Source of the DNA: Escallonia rubra
Taxonomy: Eukaryota > Streptophyta > Magnoliopsida > Escalloniales > Escalloniaceae
Assembly: GCA_033065855.1 (NCBI GenBank)
Contig: JAVXUO010002465.1
Location: forward strand, 78,823 to 142,822
DNA: 64,000 nt
Direction of reading: 5' to 3'
A program made the position numbers and the translations under genes. Position 1 is the stretch's first letter; the number at the start of each line of letters is the position of its first letter. Positions 10,897-21,628 of the stretch are shown piece by piece. The notes beneath the pieces are model-generated. The model was not told where the DNA came from. It searched no databases and saw only the letters and a list, made by a program, of their open reading frames with translations.

Positions 10897-11206
10897 ACTA
10901 TAATATCTATAGGGCACGATTGGCCCTACAACAAAATTGGACTGTAAGGCGTCCTTTCAAGTATCATATAAGAACACTTTTGACATAAGGTCGCTTTGAA
11001 TAGCGTTGTAATCCCGCCCCATTAAAGGCCATCACAATAAGTTATGCTAACGCCCACAAGCACCTCAATAAGATTAAGGCCTAACAAGACGCAAATACAC
11101 GTCCAACAAAGTGCTTAACTGGAAGACGACAATGTGCCCTAGAGTGACGCTAAAAAGCATCCCAATAACTATTTTGAGACGCTTCTTGGCGTCCTATAGA
11201 GTGCTC
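10891..11206. mobile_element. Possible CACTA-type miniature element
   Basis: The left part reads CACTATAATATCTATAGGGC and the right part ends GGCGTCCTATAGAGTG, whose reverse complement is CACTCTATAGGACGCC. The inside carries repeated GACGC/GCGTC motifs in both orientations, like CACTA subterminal repeats. About 310 bp, non-coding. The ends match only partly and no target duplication is clear. Confidence 0.35.
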
Positions 11207-14200
11207 AATCAAAAGACTCCAATATGCCTTATTTTACCAAATTAGAAATATTTATATGCCAAATTATTTTATTTTATTTTACCAACATGTTCCTATTTTT
11301 TTTATTGTCAAAATGTCCTTTGTACCAAAAAAAAAAAATAGGAACATGTTCCTATTTTTATTTTACCAAATTAGAAATATTTATATACCTTGCTACCTTC
11401 ATCACCAATTCCAATATGTAGCACATCAAAACATGACCAACGTAACCCAATTTAGTTCATACACATTACAACCATAAGAAGTTAAAAACCAACTCAATTG
11501 AAGGATAACATCCAAAGTTTTCATATCATCCATATGTCTCAAGTGAAGAATTACATTGACTCCAAAATTAGAGGTAACCACTAGTTCTAAGTGCCTAGAA
11601 TACTAACAATCACAAAAGGCCTTGTGACTAACAAACTATTCAATGTCCATCCTAAAGCAAAATATAGTTATCTCGTCACCATTTAAGTCACCGATCACAT
11701 GCCATCAACGCTCTCTAGTTCCACCTGCAAATACAAACATGTACTTATTATTTGATTGTGTATATGTATTAGAAGTTTACTTTTGCACTTTCTAATGACA
11801 AATTTCATCGATTATACATTGGCAACTTTAGAAGCACTCAAGTCCATAACACATAAATGCACTGCTCCACAATAGCAAGAGCACATTAAGCATCTCAATT
11901 GATCATAAGATATGCATGAAAGAACCAACCCTTCGAAACACAAAAAAAATGATAATAGGGCTAAACCTTTTTAGTTTGCAAAACACCATGTCCATGGAGG
12001 TTTCTTGGCAGAAAACTCACACTAAATACTGGTAAGATAACTTAAAATATCTTAGTTTAAGGTTAACGATTAGTTGCATCAGTGTCAATGACAGAGTAAG
12101 GATGTTAACGGTACTACGTCGCATTCATGTTGACTTGCCCAAACACTTAGCAAGAACACCAATGATGCCATTCCAAGGGTAAAAAAAGGTGGGAATTCAA
12201 AGTCTAGACAACGGTCCGCTTCAGGCTTCAAGACTACTAAGACTCGATTTAATACATAGATAAGGTTTGGTGCAGCTTCCAAAAGCCTCAAGTGAATAAG
12301 TTTTTCATAGTTTCAACATGATTAGATTCTTTAATCATGTCTATACAAGTGATCAAGAAAAACATGTTTATGTACCCATGTAAAAAAACTGAACCACCGG
12401 AAATGCTTCTTGGGTTCATCTAAGATCAGACATGTCATGCATGGAGCCAATACTCATACCCCCTATATTTTTTGTCTGAGACTTGAGCATTTAAAAGAGT
12501 CATTGTGACATTTGAAACAATTATGCAAACAAAGAGAAACTAAGAGGTCACACTCATACTTTTTACATTCAACCTGCAGTCTAGAAACACTACTCAGGTT
12601 CATGCCAAATTGCATGTCAAACATGTAGCATACCCCATATTCATAAGAAGTGATTACAGAGGAACTGGACATTAAAGGTACGTACCATGGCCTTTTGAGT
12701 ACCCTAATGCGCATAAGAATCTTCCACTGAACCAACTTGACTCAAGCTGGTTTTCTCTTAATGTGATCATCGTTTGACAATGTCGGATCCTTCTTTACCT
12801 TGGCCTTCCAATTCCTAAATTTCTTTCCAAATGATTGTAAGAATCACTCCTCGGAACCATAAGGGAGATCAAATCTTTCCTGGAACGAAGTCAAAAAAAT
12901 AATTAATTGAAACGCAAGTCCAGGAGCCATTTCTCTGTTTGAAGTATTTGCAGATTGCATAGAGAAAGGTCTGGTGCAGGTTGAAGTGAAAGAAATTAGA
13001 GTTATGTGCTTCTAAAAGTAGTAAAAATATAAATAATTGATATAAGTTAGGCTGTTTTACCCATTGATAAGAGTACTTAAAATCTCATTTACAATGTTGA
13101 ACACCATTGCTTAGCTAAATAACATGAACATCACTAGTCAGTAAAAACTTTCAGCTTACAATAATCAACAACTTTGAAAGAAACATAGAATTTTGAGGCA
13201 GTAATTTGTCTAAAGGATACATCAGCAGATATTTCAACTGGGCAACTGTTACCCAAGCTAATATGCTCAAAACAAACTACTGTCAAAATACCTATATACG
13301 AGATGCCGACCACTAAGGCAAATACTACGGCAGTAATATGAAAACCATTGGACTACCAGCCAAAAAAATTGATTAAGGTAAAATTGGTTTTAAATGATTA
13401 GCATACACGCATATTCTAGATGACTATTTAGTTTAATTATATGTTATGGTGCAATAGATCCTTTCTAAACATCAACTTCGTTTCGTAAAAGATCAAAATT
13501 TTCACTTACTTTGACTAGATCTCTCTTAACTAAAAGCTAATCAGTATGTACGCATTCAAGACCATATGACAAAGTAACTACTTTTATATGTCTTTTAAGA
13601 ACAAAAACAAACAAACATTAATTCCTAAAGAAGAAATCCGCATGAGTATATATAGATGTTGTTAGCAATAAAGGTTTTGCTCGCATAATATCTAATAAAA
13701 CTTTAATCACCTGTAGTACTAATCAAGCTTTCATATTGGCATGTTAGCAAAAGCCAAGCAAGAGTGGACACTATGTTTTGCCTAAGCACTATCCAGTCTC
13801 CTAGTTATCCCAGCAAATTTAACTTGCCACACTTTGCTTTTCAAGAAAATGAGTATTTCTGAACAGTTTTTGTTTTTCGAGAATAAAAATGCCTTTTATA
13901 GATGTAACAAAGAAAGAAAGAAGACGAACTGGCTAAAGCACAACATCATGGCTCGGCATTATAACGCAGCTTCAAACATTTTGAGTATGCGCAAGATTGC
14001 TGCTAATTGCTCTTGCCTTCCTGGAAAATCAGAAAAAAGGTAATCCACAGAGACCACAACAATTATCCATCTTTTGAAGGATTCATTTCTCCAGTCAACT
14101 CGTTACCTAGCTAGCTCTCTGATCAAACATGTCTTGGTTATTTTGAACTTCCAAATAAAAGGTAGCTGCACTGCTACTTTAGATATATTCCAAACTAATT

Positions 14201-15226
14201 GATTTACTGAAACTGTAAGGAAAGCCTGCAATCGACAACAAGCATAAAAGTTTCAAGCAGAATGCTGAATAACAGAGAATGAGGTGCCAAAGAACTTAAC
14301 TTAGGCTAAATCTGGTGTGATCATTAGATAAATGACCAGAGTTGCTTAAATAAACTTGTTAAGCCTATTAACAGTATCTAAAAATCACAAACATAACAGC
14401 ATGTCATTGGACCTGAAGTATTTGAAACAGAAGCAAAGAAAATTAACAAATGAATGGGATTAAACCACTCCAACAGAATTGTCATATCTTTTTATTATTT
14501 CATGGAACTATCGTATCACGAATCAAGTATCGAGTGGAAAGAGAAAGATATTAATGTTGTGTTTGTTTAACACTAAAACCTCTTTTTAATTTGCAAGGCG
14601 TGATTCAATAATTCTAAAAAATACATTACAGTCTTCTTGCATTTTCCCTGCCCATTTTGGCTTAAAAATTAAATTACAAGATATCTATAAGTAGCTGAAT
14701 TAACGGTATTCAAACAAACATGAAATCTCCCTTTATTTTCAAAATCTGCAACTCCTTCAAATTCATAGCCATCTCAAGTCAAGTATAGAAAGGATATTAA
14801 AATCACCACACAGAATCCAAGGGAAAGATGAATTAGAAGGGGTCAATGGATCCGCTTAAGCAAGCAAATCCAATTTCTCCATTCACTGCAGCTAGAACCT
14901 TAGGAAAAGACATAACCTCAAAACCACACAAAGTGACTTTAAGTAGAATCCGGATGGAAGGCTAACTTGACTGGGCTTTGTAAAGACGCTACTCTTGAGC
15001 CATGTTCGTCGCCCTTAGAAGGGAAGGTTCAGCAGGGAAGTAAAAAAAATTGTCTGAGAACTGGAGCCCTCGTTGCAAACGCCTCCCCAATAGAACTGCA
15101 ACGAGAACTGGAAGCCCTAATTGCAAAGCAATTCTTATTCCCTTCGGCTTCCCCCCCCCCCCCCCCCCAAATACACAATAAATCAAATAACATAAGGTAT
15201 GATAGAGAAAAGGAGGAGCAAGTTAC
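11207..15226. other. AT-rich region without confident genes
   Basis: No protein family is recognised. A 28-bp sequence starting TATTTTACCAAATTAGAAAT occurs at about 11230 and again at about 11357, with the palindrome TAGGAACATGTTCCTA next to the second copy. A minus-strand segment near 13960-14040 looks exon-like (splice acceptor TTTTCCAG, then Q-E-Q-L-A-A-I-L-R-I-L-K-M-F-E-A-A-L and a stop) and may belong with the possible exon at 15227-15373, but I could not link them in phase. An 18-base C run lies at 15151-15168. Confidence 0.4.
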
Positions 15227-15373
15227 CTTTAGGTCTTTAATTTCCTTGGATTCATCATCTTGCCCATTGGATGTTGTTAATGGATAGAAGACGAGTGGAG
15301 AGAGACTGAAATGGAAATGGAAATGAAAGTGAAATGCAGTCGTTTTGAGAAACCCAATTGGTGTTTTTTTCAT
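15227..15373 (-). CDS. Possible first exon of an unidentified gene
   Basis: A 49-codon ATG-started frame (M-K-K-T-P-I-G-F-L-K, a His-Phe repeat, then S-N-G-Q-D-D-E-S-K-E-I-K-D-L-K) ends at a good donor (AAAG|GTAACTTG) in phase 0. The basic, hydroxylated N-terminus could be an organelle-targeting peptide. Downstream exons would lie to the left, and the only candidate is near 13960-14040. No family is recognised and the H-F repeat may be low-complexity noise. Confidence 0.3.
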
Positions 15374-15576
15374 CCACTCTCCTTTTTGTTGCGCGCTGCT
15401 GAAAATTTAGGATCCCGCGTAAATTGAAACGCTATTTAAAAAAAAGGGACGCTTGTTAGTTAGCACCCAATAAAAAAGGGACGCTTGTGAGTTTTGAGAC
15501 GAGAGAAAAGAAAGGAAAGAGAATAGAAAGGAAGAGAAAAGAAGATAATTTTCCTTCATTTTGTTTGACCTTAAAA

Positions 15577-16846
15577 AAAAGTGCGTAACAAAGCGCTCGT
15601 TGAAGGTTCAATTCCAGAGGCTTACATTCTTGAGGAGCTTACCAACTTCTGCTCCTTTTACTTTGAGACTAATGCTGATACAAAGGTGAATCGTCTTGGT
15701 TGCAATGACAATAGTGTGAACATAGAATTCGAAGAGCGTCTTTCCATTTTCATGCATATTGGTCACTTGGAGCAAGGAGTGGTCGATATTTATCCGACGA
15801 AGAGTATATTGCTGCAACATTGTACGCTCTCATGAATTGCAATGAAGTTGTACCTTTTAGAGTGTAAGTAGTTGTGTATATATCTTCCTTCTCATAGTTC
15901 AAGAACATAATATAATGACGATGCTATATAGCATACAGTGAATACGATGAGGAAGTGTTATTAGCAAACCCTGGGATATCAAATGGACAACTTGAAAAAA
16001 TGTGAAACCACGCCCTTCCTGAGTGGTTCCAAAAGCGTGTAAGTTCTAAAACCACATCTCATTTCTAATATAGTGAGATGGTATATGCGAGTTAATAACT
16101 TAATACTTTGTGCAAATTGTTTGTTGTTATAGACCGTCTAAGATGGAGTTGATGCTCGTCTCAAATTGCTTGTTGCTGGCCCTAGTAGATTAGTTTCGCG
16201 TTATAAAGGGTACATTGTCAACGGGTTTAGGTTTAACACGATGGAAGTTGACCTTAGTAAACAAACCCAAAACAGTGGAGTTTTAGTGAAAGGTGACTGC
16301 TACAATGATAGTGAGAGTGATTTTTTATGGGCAGGTAAATGAGGTTGTTGAACTGGATTATGGCAGCGGTAATCGACTGGTAATATTCAAGTGCAGATGG
16401 TTTGACATTACAGCTGGTATCCGAGTTAGTCGACATGGGATTGTAGATGTTATTATGAGGTCAAGGCTTGGATCATACAAACCATTTATATTTGTAGCTC
16501 AAGCAATGCAAGTCTTCTATGCAAAGGGTGTGACAAGGAAGGACCCAAATTGGCACATTGTTATCAAGACCAAAAGAGGCTTTGTTGATGATGATGTGTT
16601 CATTGAGATGTACCAAGAGGATGATGCTCCCACAGTGATACTGCCTCATGACGATAACGATCTTGTTGATGAGCCTCTATGCGATTTAGGCCATGCTGGG
16701 GAAGAGGTCGATGCTGAAGCCCTCCGTGATGATGATGATTCCGAGGAAGAAGTTGAAGAAGAAGAAGATGATGATGATGAAGATGAAGGGGACAAAGATG
16801 ACGAGGATGAGGAATACATTTCATTGTCTATTAGTGATAGTGATTG
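15577..16846 (+). mobile_element. CACTA (En/Spm) transposon relic: TNP2-type C-terminal domains (DUF4218/DUF4216)
   Basis: The start reads N-K-A-L-V-E-G-S-I-P-E-A-Y-I-L-E-E-L-T, the DUF4218-type segment of CACTA TNP2 transposases. A linker follows (P-E-W-F-Q-K-R-V; G-Y-I-V-N-G-F-R-F; T-Q-N-S-G-V-L-V-K-G), then DUF4216 (V-V-E-L-D-Y-G-S-G-N-R-L-V-I-F-K-C-R-W-F) and an Asp/Glu-rich tail at 16600-16846. The catalytic core upstream is absent and stop codons interrupt the linker (near 16001 and 16141), so this is a 5'-truncated, inactive relic. The matching CACTA 3' end lies near 19581. Confidence 0.85.
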
Positions 16847-17101
16847 ACTGTGTCAAGCAAAAACATTCTTACCAATCTACTTTTGCACTTGTGGTGTTTA
16901 TTATTTAAATTGAGTTGTCTATTACTGATGGTGGTTGACTATATAAAGCTAAATTCACATTGTTATCAATTAACTTTTGCACTTAAGTCTTTTATTATTC
17001 AAGTGAACTATATTTGAAACTGTAAACATATCAGTCGCTTTTAGTTATGATATGTGTTGTTGAAGTTTTCTTATATTACTCCCGAGTGTTTTTTTGTAGA
17101 T

Positions 17102-18830
17102 ATGCCGAGATCTAGTGCACCCCGAGGTCATGGAGGCGGCCGCCGCGGATCTGCTTGGGCCCAGTCAGCCCCCCTTCCCCAGGATTGATAATGACGTAAC
17201 TGTTGAGCAGTCAATGTCGTCAGTAGCTTCAGTACATGGTGAGACAATAATATTTTGTTGTTATAACATATTTGTTGAAAAATATATAACGTCTTCCTTT
17301 TCATCATCTGTAACTTCTACTACATCTGTACCTAGAGGTATCACAGGCGGGATACCTCTTCCAGCCACTCCGGAGCAGAGGATTACTCCTCATGTCCTCA
17401 ACAATTAGTATGTTTTCAATTTTCAAAACTAAATTTCTACCATCTTTTAGCTAACATATCTAACTTAATACTTTGTTTTTTGGGATTGACGTATATCTTA
17501 TGAATTCTTGTAATTAGCTTTGTTGAAGATTGTGTTAGGACCAAAATAGGTCCTATTATTAAGGCCCACCTCCCACGGCCTTATCCGACATGGAAGGCGT
17601 GGACCGAACCAGACAAGGAACTTGTCTGGAGGAAGTTCTTGGTAAGGATTGTCTATTTTCATTACTTTATTTGGTTTTAGACGTACATTATTGCTGAATT
17701 TTTCTTACTAATTATGTTTGAAATTGTGTTGAATTATGTTCAGGATTACTTCAAATTCGAGTCCGACAGAGACCAAGAACTTGGGAGGCAGGCCTGGGTG
17801 TGGCATTGTTCAAAAAATTACAAGAAATGGATGCTCAATGCAAGGAGGCAGGCTCTAGCTCGGGCTAACGCGACAGATATTTCTATGGCCAGGGACTTCA
17901 ACCCCGAGTACTTCTCAAAATCCATGTGGGGGCAGCTGGTGGATCATTGGGGTATAGCTGAATGGGCCAAGCTCAGTGAGCGAGCCAAGGATATGGTGAG
18001 TAGCGAGAAGAAGATGATGCATAGTGTTGGATCACGTCCATATGCTCTGCACAATCTGAAGCTGAGAGAAGAAGACCCTGATAAAAGGCCCCCTATGATG
18101 CTCCAAGGCTTTGAGGCCACACACAAAAATAAAGATGGGAAGTGGATTTCTGAGAGCGCAGAGCAGTTTACGGTGAGCAATCAACTATTCTTCACTTTTG
18201 CATTCCTATTGTATCCTATTGGTTGTGACCATGCATTTGCATTTCTATAACATTTATTACTTTCTTATAAATAATGCATATAAGGAAAAAGTGCAGGCCA
18301 ACTCCCAGGCAGATGGTAGCCAAGTAGTGGACGAGTTCTCTTTGTGGTCAGAAGCTACATGCGGTCCTAAGAAGAACCGTATCCTCAGCCACCTTCGTCA
18401 ATCTACACGTTCATTGCTAGGCAGATAACAGTCATCAGGTGAAACCAGTTGTAGCAGTTCACAGGTTGAAGAGACAGAGAAAGAGCGCTTAGACAGACTT
18501 GTTGAAGAAAAAATTGCGATGATGATCCAACAAGGTTTTATTATGCCTGGAGCCAGACATCAGGTAATACCAATTTTCTTAAGTAGTTACGTAATGTGGT
18601 CATTTAGTCTGTGCTCTTGATTTGATTATATTGTGTTGAATCGTTTGTATGGCTTCATGCAGAGTGGTATTATGCCTAGTGCCGGTGATTCTCAAGGCAG
18701 TGAGGACATTGTTCGATCGAACGTGCCTTCAACAATGGACGAAAAAGATGATGATGACAAGGTTGATGGGTCTACCGACCAGTATGTTTTTTGGGTCCTA
18801 TGTACTCATGAACTTATACTTGACTCATTT
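17102..18830 (+). mobile_element. CACTA second gene relic (Ptta/En/Spm transposase_24 type), copy A
   Basis: Exon-like pieces resemble plant CACTA second-gene proteins (PF03004-like). The first (17102 on) is glycine/arginine-rich. A second (about 17528-17642) includes G-P-I-I-K-A-H-L-P-R-P-Y-P-T-W-K-A-W and V-W-R-K-F-L. The third (about 17743-18172) has D-Y-F-K-F-E-S-D-R, W-M-L-N-A-R-R-Q-A-L and W-G-Q-L-V-D-H-W. A fourth (about 18288-18560) is a coiled region with E-R-L-D-R-L-V-E-E-K-I-A-M-M-I-Q-Q-G. The long piece is open in copy A but interrupted in copy B (22020-22350). The role in other CACTA elements is transposition or binding of the element ends; this copy is probably inactive. Confidence 0.75.
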
Positions 18831-19202
18831 TTCCAATTTTGGTTGAAGACTGTGTATGTACCTGAGAGTTGACGTTTTTCTTTGTCAATTTGACGTGATT
18901 TTAATGGCCTATGTTTATAGTTTGATGATGTAAAGCTTTGTTGATGTGCTTGGTTTGGGATTGACGTATTCAAATGAATACGGGACTTGTTTTTGGATGT
19001 GAAGAGCATATTGGTTTTGGACAGGTTGCTTGAATGAATGTAGGACAGGTTGTTCAATTGGTTTTTGAACGAATGCGGGACAGGTTTTGGTTCTTTAATG
19101 AATGCGGGACAGTTTGTTGAATTAGTTTCGAATGAATGTGGGATAGGTTGTTGAATTAGTTTTGGACAGGAGGTCAAAACAGACCTATATTTTTTAAAGC
19201 AT

Positions 19203-19581
19203 AACCCAGGTTTAGCAACCGCACACTGCGGTCGCTCAACTAGATAATGTAGTCGCTAAATTAAACATTTTAAATTAAAAAAATAATATTTAGCGATCGC
19301 AATGGCAGTCGCTAAATTAGAAAACGCGGTCGCTAACTAAAAAAATTTAAATAAAAACTTTTTTAGCGACCCCAATATCGGTCGCTAAATAAAAAATTTA
19401 GCGACCGCATTGGCAGTCGCTAAATTTGGTCAACCCGGTCGCTAAATTTAGCAACCGATAATTAAATGCGGTCACTAAAGTTTAACCTTCTAGCTTCCAG
19501 TGACAAAAACGGTTGAGCGACCGCATTTCCTCCTTTAGCGACCGCTCTTAGCGGTCGCTAAAGCCCTTTTTTCCTATAGTG
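19203..19581. repeat. CACTA 3' subterminal repeat array and terminus, copy A
   Basis: More than a dozen copies of GCGGTCGCTAAA and its inverse TTTAGCGACCGC lie in both orientations, ending with the terminus TTTTTTCCTATAGTG (reverse complement CACTATAGGAAAAAA). Dense short repeats next to a CACTA terminus are the usual binding sites for the element's own DNA-binding protein. The matching 5' terminus is not found in the window. Confidence 0.9.
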
Positions 19582-19627
19582 GAACATCCTCCGGGTGTAA
19601 TCATCACTCCGTAATTGGTGTCTGTAT

Positions 19628-20160
19628 CTATGAAGGAGCAGTAAGGGTTGGGGCCGCTCGCATCACTGCACGTGCAGTCACGTTGGACAGGCCGCGTACA
19701 CGCCATTTCCTTCTATCGACGATTCTCGGTGTATCCAACCCCCGCTTCAATCCCCTAGTACTCGTACTCGTACTCGTACTCGTACTCGTACTCGTACTCG
19801 TGGAGGCTGATGGTTGACCAGCATGCTGCCCAGATATCCTAATCTGTCCATACGAGGCTTGCAAAACAGTGATTTGACATTAAAGACACTAATGCAACAG
19901 ACATTGAAGACATTATCGAATTTTTAACTATAGACGATTTAATTTGTAACTTGCATCGATCTGTCGAGCAATTGGTGAAACGAACTCCCCCACGGGATAC
20001 ACATCATCATTATCCACCTTCCTGATGTGTGTCTGAGAGTATGCCATAGCACACACCTCATCCTTCTTCAGCTCCGGGTGCTCAGCCGCATTCTTATGTG
20101 GGATGACGTTGTGCGGTACCGACCCTCCCGTGTGTGTACGACCTTAAGTAACGACTTGTC
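19628..20160 (-). pseudogene. Unidentified minus-strand coding remnant, copy A
   Basis: Minus-strand frames give a conserved-looking peptide (in copy B: G-G-S-I-P-H-D-V-I-R-H-K-N-A-A-E-H-P-E-L, then D-V-C-A-M-A-Y-S-Q-T-H) and, further left, a Ser-Thr repeat followed by R-G-L-K-R-G-L-D-T-P-R-I-V-D-R-R-K. The Ser-Thr repeat comes from a (TACTCG)n tract at about 19757-19801. The composition suggests a transposon accessory protein on the opposite strand, but I do not recognise a family. The same sequence is present at 23846-24409. Confidence 0.35.
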
Positions 20161-20289
20161 TTCTAAACCGATAAGTACTTTTGGATATTATAGGCATGTC
20201 TAATCATTTTTACATTCAGTTATGCTTTATTAAATTGAGCATGTTAGCCCTTATTTTTCTGACCATCTAAAAGGTGAATTCTATGCTCG

Positions 20290-21270
20290 TTTTAATAATT
20301 ATGATTCCTGATTTGTCTAAGTTTGATTGCTTTGATGCTCATAACAACTAACATTGGTCAAAGGAATTTTTTGGTTCTATCTCAATCACTTGATTCAGTG
20401 TATTTGCTTTATTCTACTGAAGTTCCCATACTTGACAAATCTGCTACTTCTGAGCATGCATCTTCTAAAAAATATGGTTCATCTCAACATATTTTTGCAC
20501 TAAAATATTTTGAAAACGTAATCATTTATGTCGCCGTTACATTTTGTGTCATCTTTCCAATGATCTGTTTGAAATTTGTCATTGTTATGGAAGTGCTAAA
20601 GAAGTGTGAGAGGTTGTAAAGGCCAAATTTTCTATTGGGCACTCTAGTTTGAAAACAACGTAATCATGAAAAAAAATTATTTTTAAATTATGGATAGGGA
20701 TATCGAGATTTCACCATGTAGGTCGATTGCCCTTATCAACATAGAACACTAGAGTATTGAAAAGGACAAGTCCAACTGCCGCAAGTTTGCTTCTAAGGCC
20801 AACCTAATTGAGCAAAGGCCTTAAAGGAGGCATCTTAAACCATTACTAGAATTAGCACCGCTCCAACAACAGAAAGCAAAAAGGGCAGGCTTCAAATAGG
20901 AATAATCTTACGTTCGGAAACCCACAATAAAATTCAAAAACATAGCAACTGACCTTGTTTCATTTGTGGGAAAGCTGGACACCATGGTAGTTAGTGGATG
21001 TAGGTACTGCAAGGCCAAGAGAGCCAACACTAAGGGAGGGGCAACCATCACCCAAGGCATCAAGCTCATTTGCCTGAGACCAATGAGATCATAGTTGAGG
21101 TCGTCTCAGAAGTTAACTTAGTTGACAATATGTTCGAATAAGTGGTGGACATTGGGCCACTAGGCATATTTGTTGAAAAAATGAGATGTTCGTCAATTAT
21201 GAGAAGGTGGGTGATGAAGACAGTTCTTCATTGGAACTCTCCTGCTGCCAATAGTTGACAATATGTTCAA
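20290..21270 (+). mobile_element. Ty1/Copia gag-pol remnant, copy A
   Basis: Broken reading frames match Copia Gag: L-S-K-F-D-C-F-D-A-H-N (near 20316), H-L-S-N-D-L-F and C-Y-G-S-A-K-E-V near 20550-20610. A zinc knuckle relic follows (C-F-I-C-G-K-A-G-H-H-G near 20967), then the protease-region relic around 21140. Several stops and frame changes make it inactive. No LTRs are recognisable. Confidence 0.7.
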
Positions 21271-21628
21271 ATAAGTGGTGGACATTGGATTTTTTTTTTA
21301 ATAAAGAACCTGGTCAGGCTGAACTGGGAAGGAGCTGAACCTGGTGCCAGCGCTTATATGCGTAAGAAGCAGCAGATCAACGCAAGGTGAGTGCGGCACG
21401 TGCGCGCGTTGGCACGTGTAAAGGGTGCTGCAAGGGAGGTGCGTTGGCGCACTGTCTACGGTGACACTTGGGGTGCGTGCGACAGCGTCAGAGCCAGAAA
21501 TAGACCAGAAGAATAATAGGAATGCACTGTGGCAAGGCGGCGTACCGTGGATATATGACAGCAGCGTTGGTGCTATCAGAAAGGGGTGGGGAGAGAGAAA
21601 AAAAAAACTCAAGGCCCAAAAAAAACAT
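21271..21628. other. GC-rich spacer between the two duplicated blocks
   Basis: The first ~35 bases repeat sequence from about 21118-21155 (TTGACAATATGTTC...AAGTGGTGGACATTGG). The remainder (about 21300-21600) is clearly more GC-rich than its surroundings, has no counterpart at the end of copy B and has no recognisable protein. It marks the duplication junction and may be filler or an unrelated insertion. Confidence 0.6.

Larger units (their letters stand above)
17341..21270. repeat. Segmental tandem duplication, copy A
   Basis: This stretch is repeated in the same order and orientation at 21629-25450. Shared landmarks are GCGGGATACCTC (17349 and 21629), the CACTA terminus (19581 and 23821), the (TACTCG)n tract, the Copia gag remains and the CCHC relic. 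Offset is about 4.2 kb. Both copies carry the same sequence just outside the CACTA terminus, so the whole block was duplicated after the CACTA element had inserted. Confidence 0.9.

Noticed and set aside
16600-16824. His-rich minus-strand frame
   Set aside because: It is the reverse of the Asp/Glu-rich tail of the CACTA TNP2 remnant (GAT/GAA repeats).
19203-19581. CRISPR-like array of short repeats
   Set aside because: Repeats occur in both orientations with irregular spacing next to a CACTA terminus in plant DNA; this is a transposon subterminal array.
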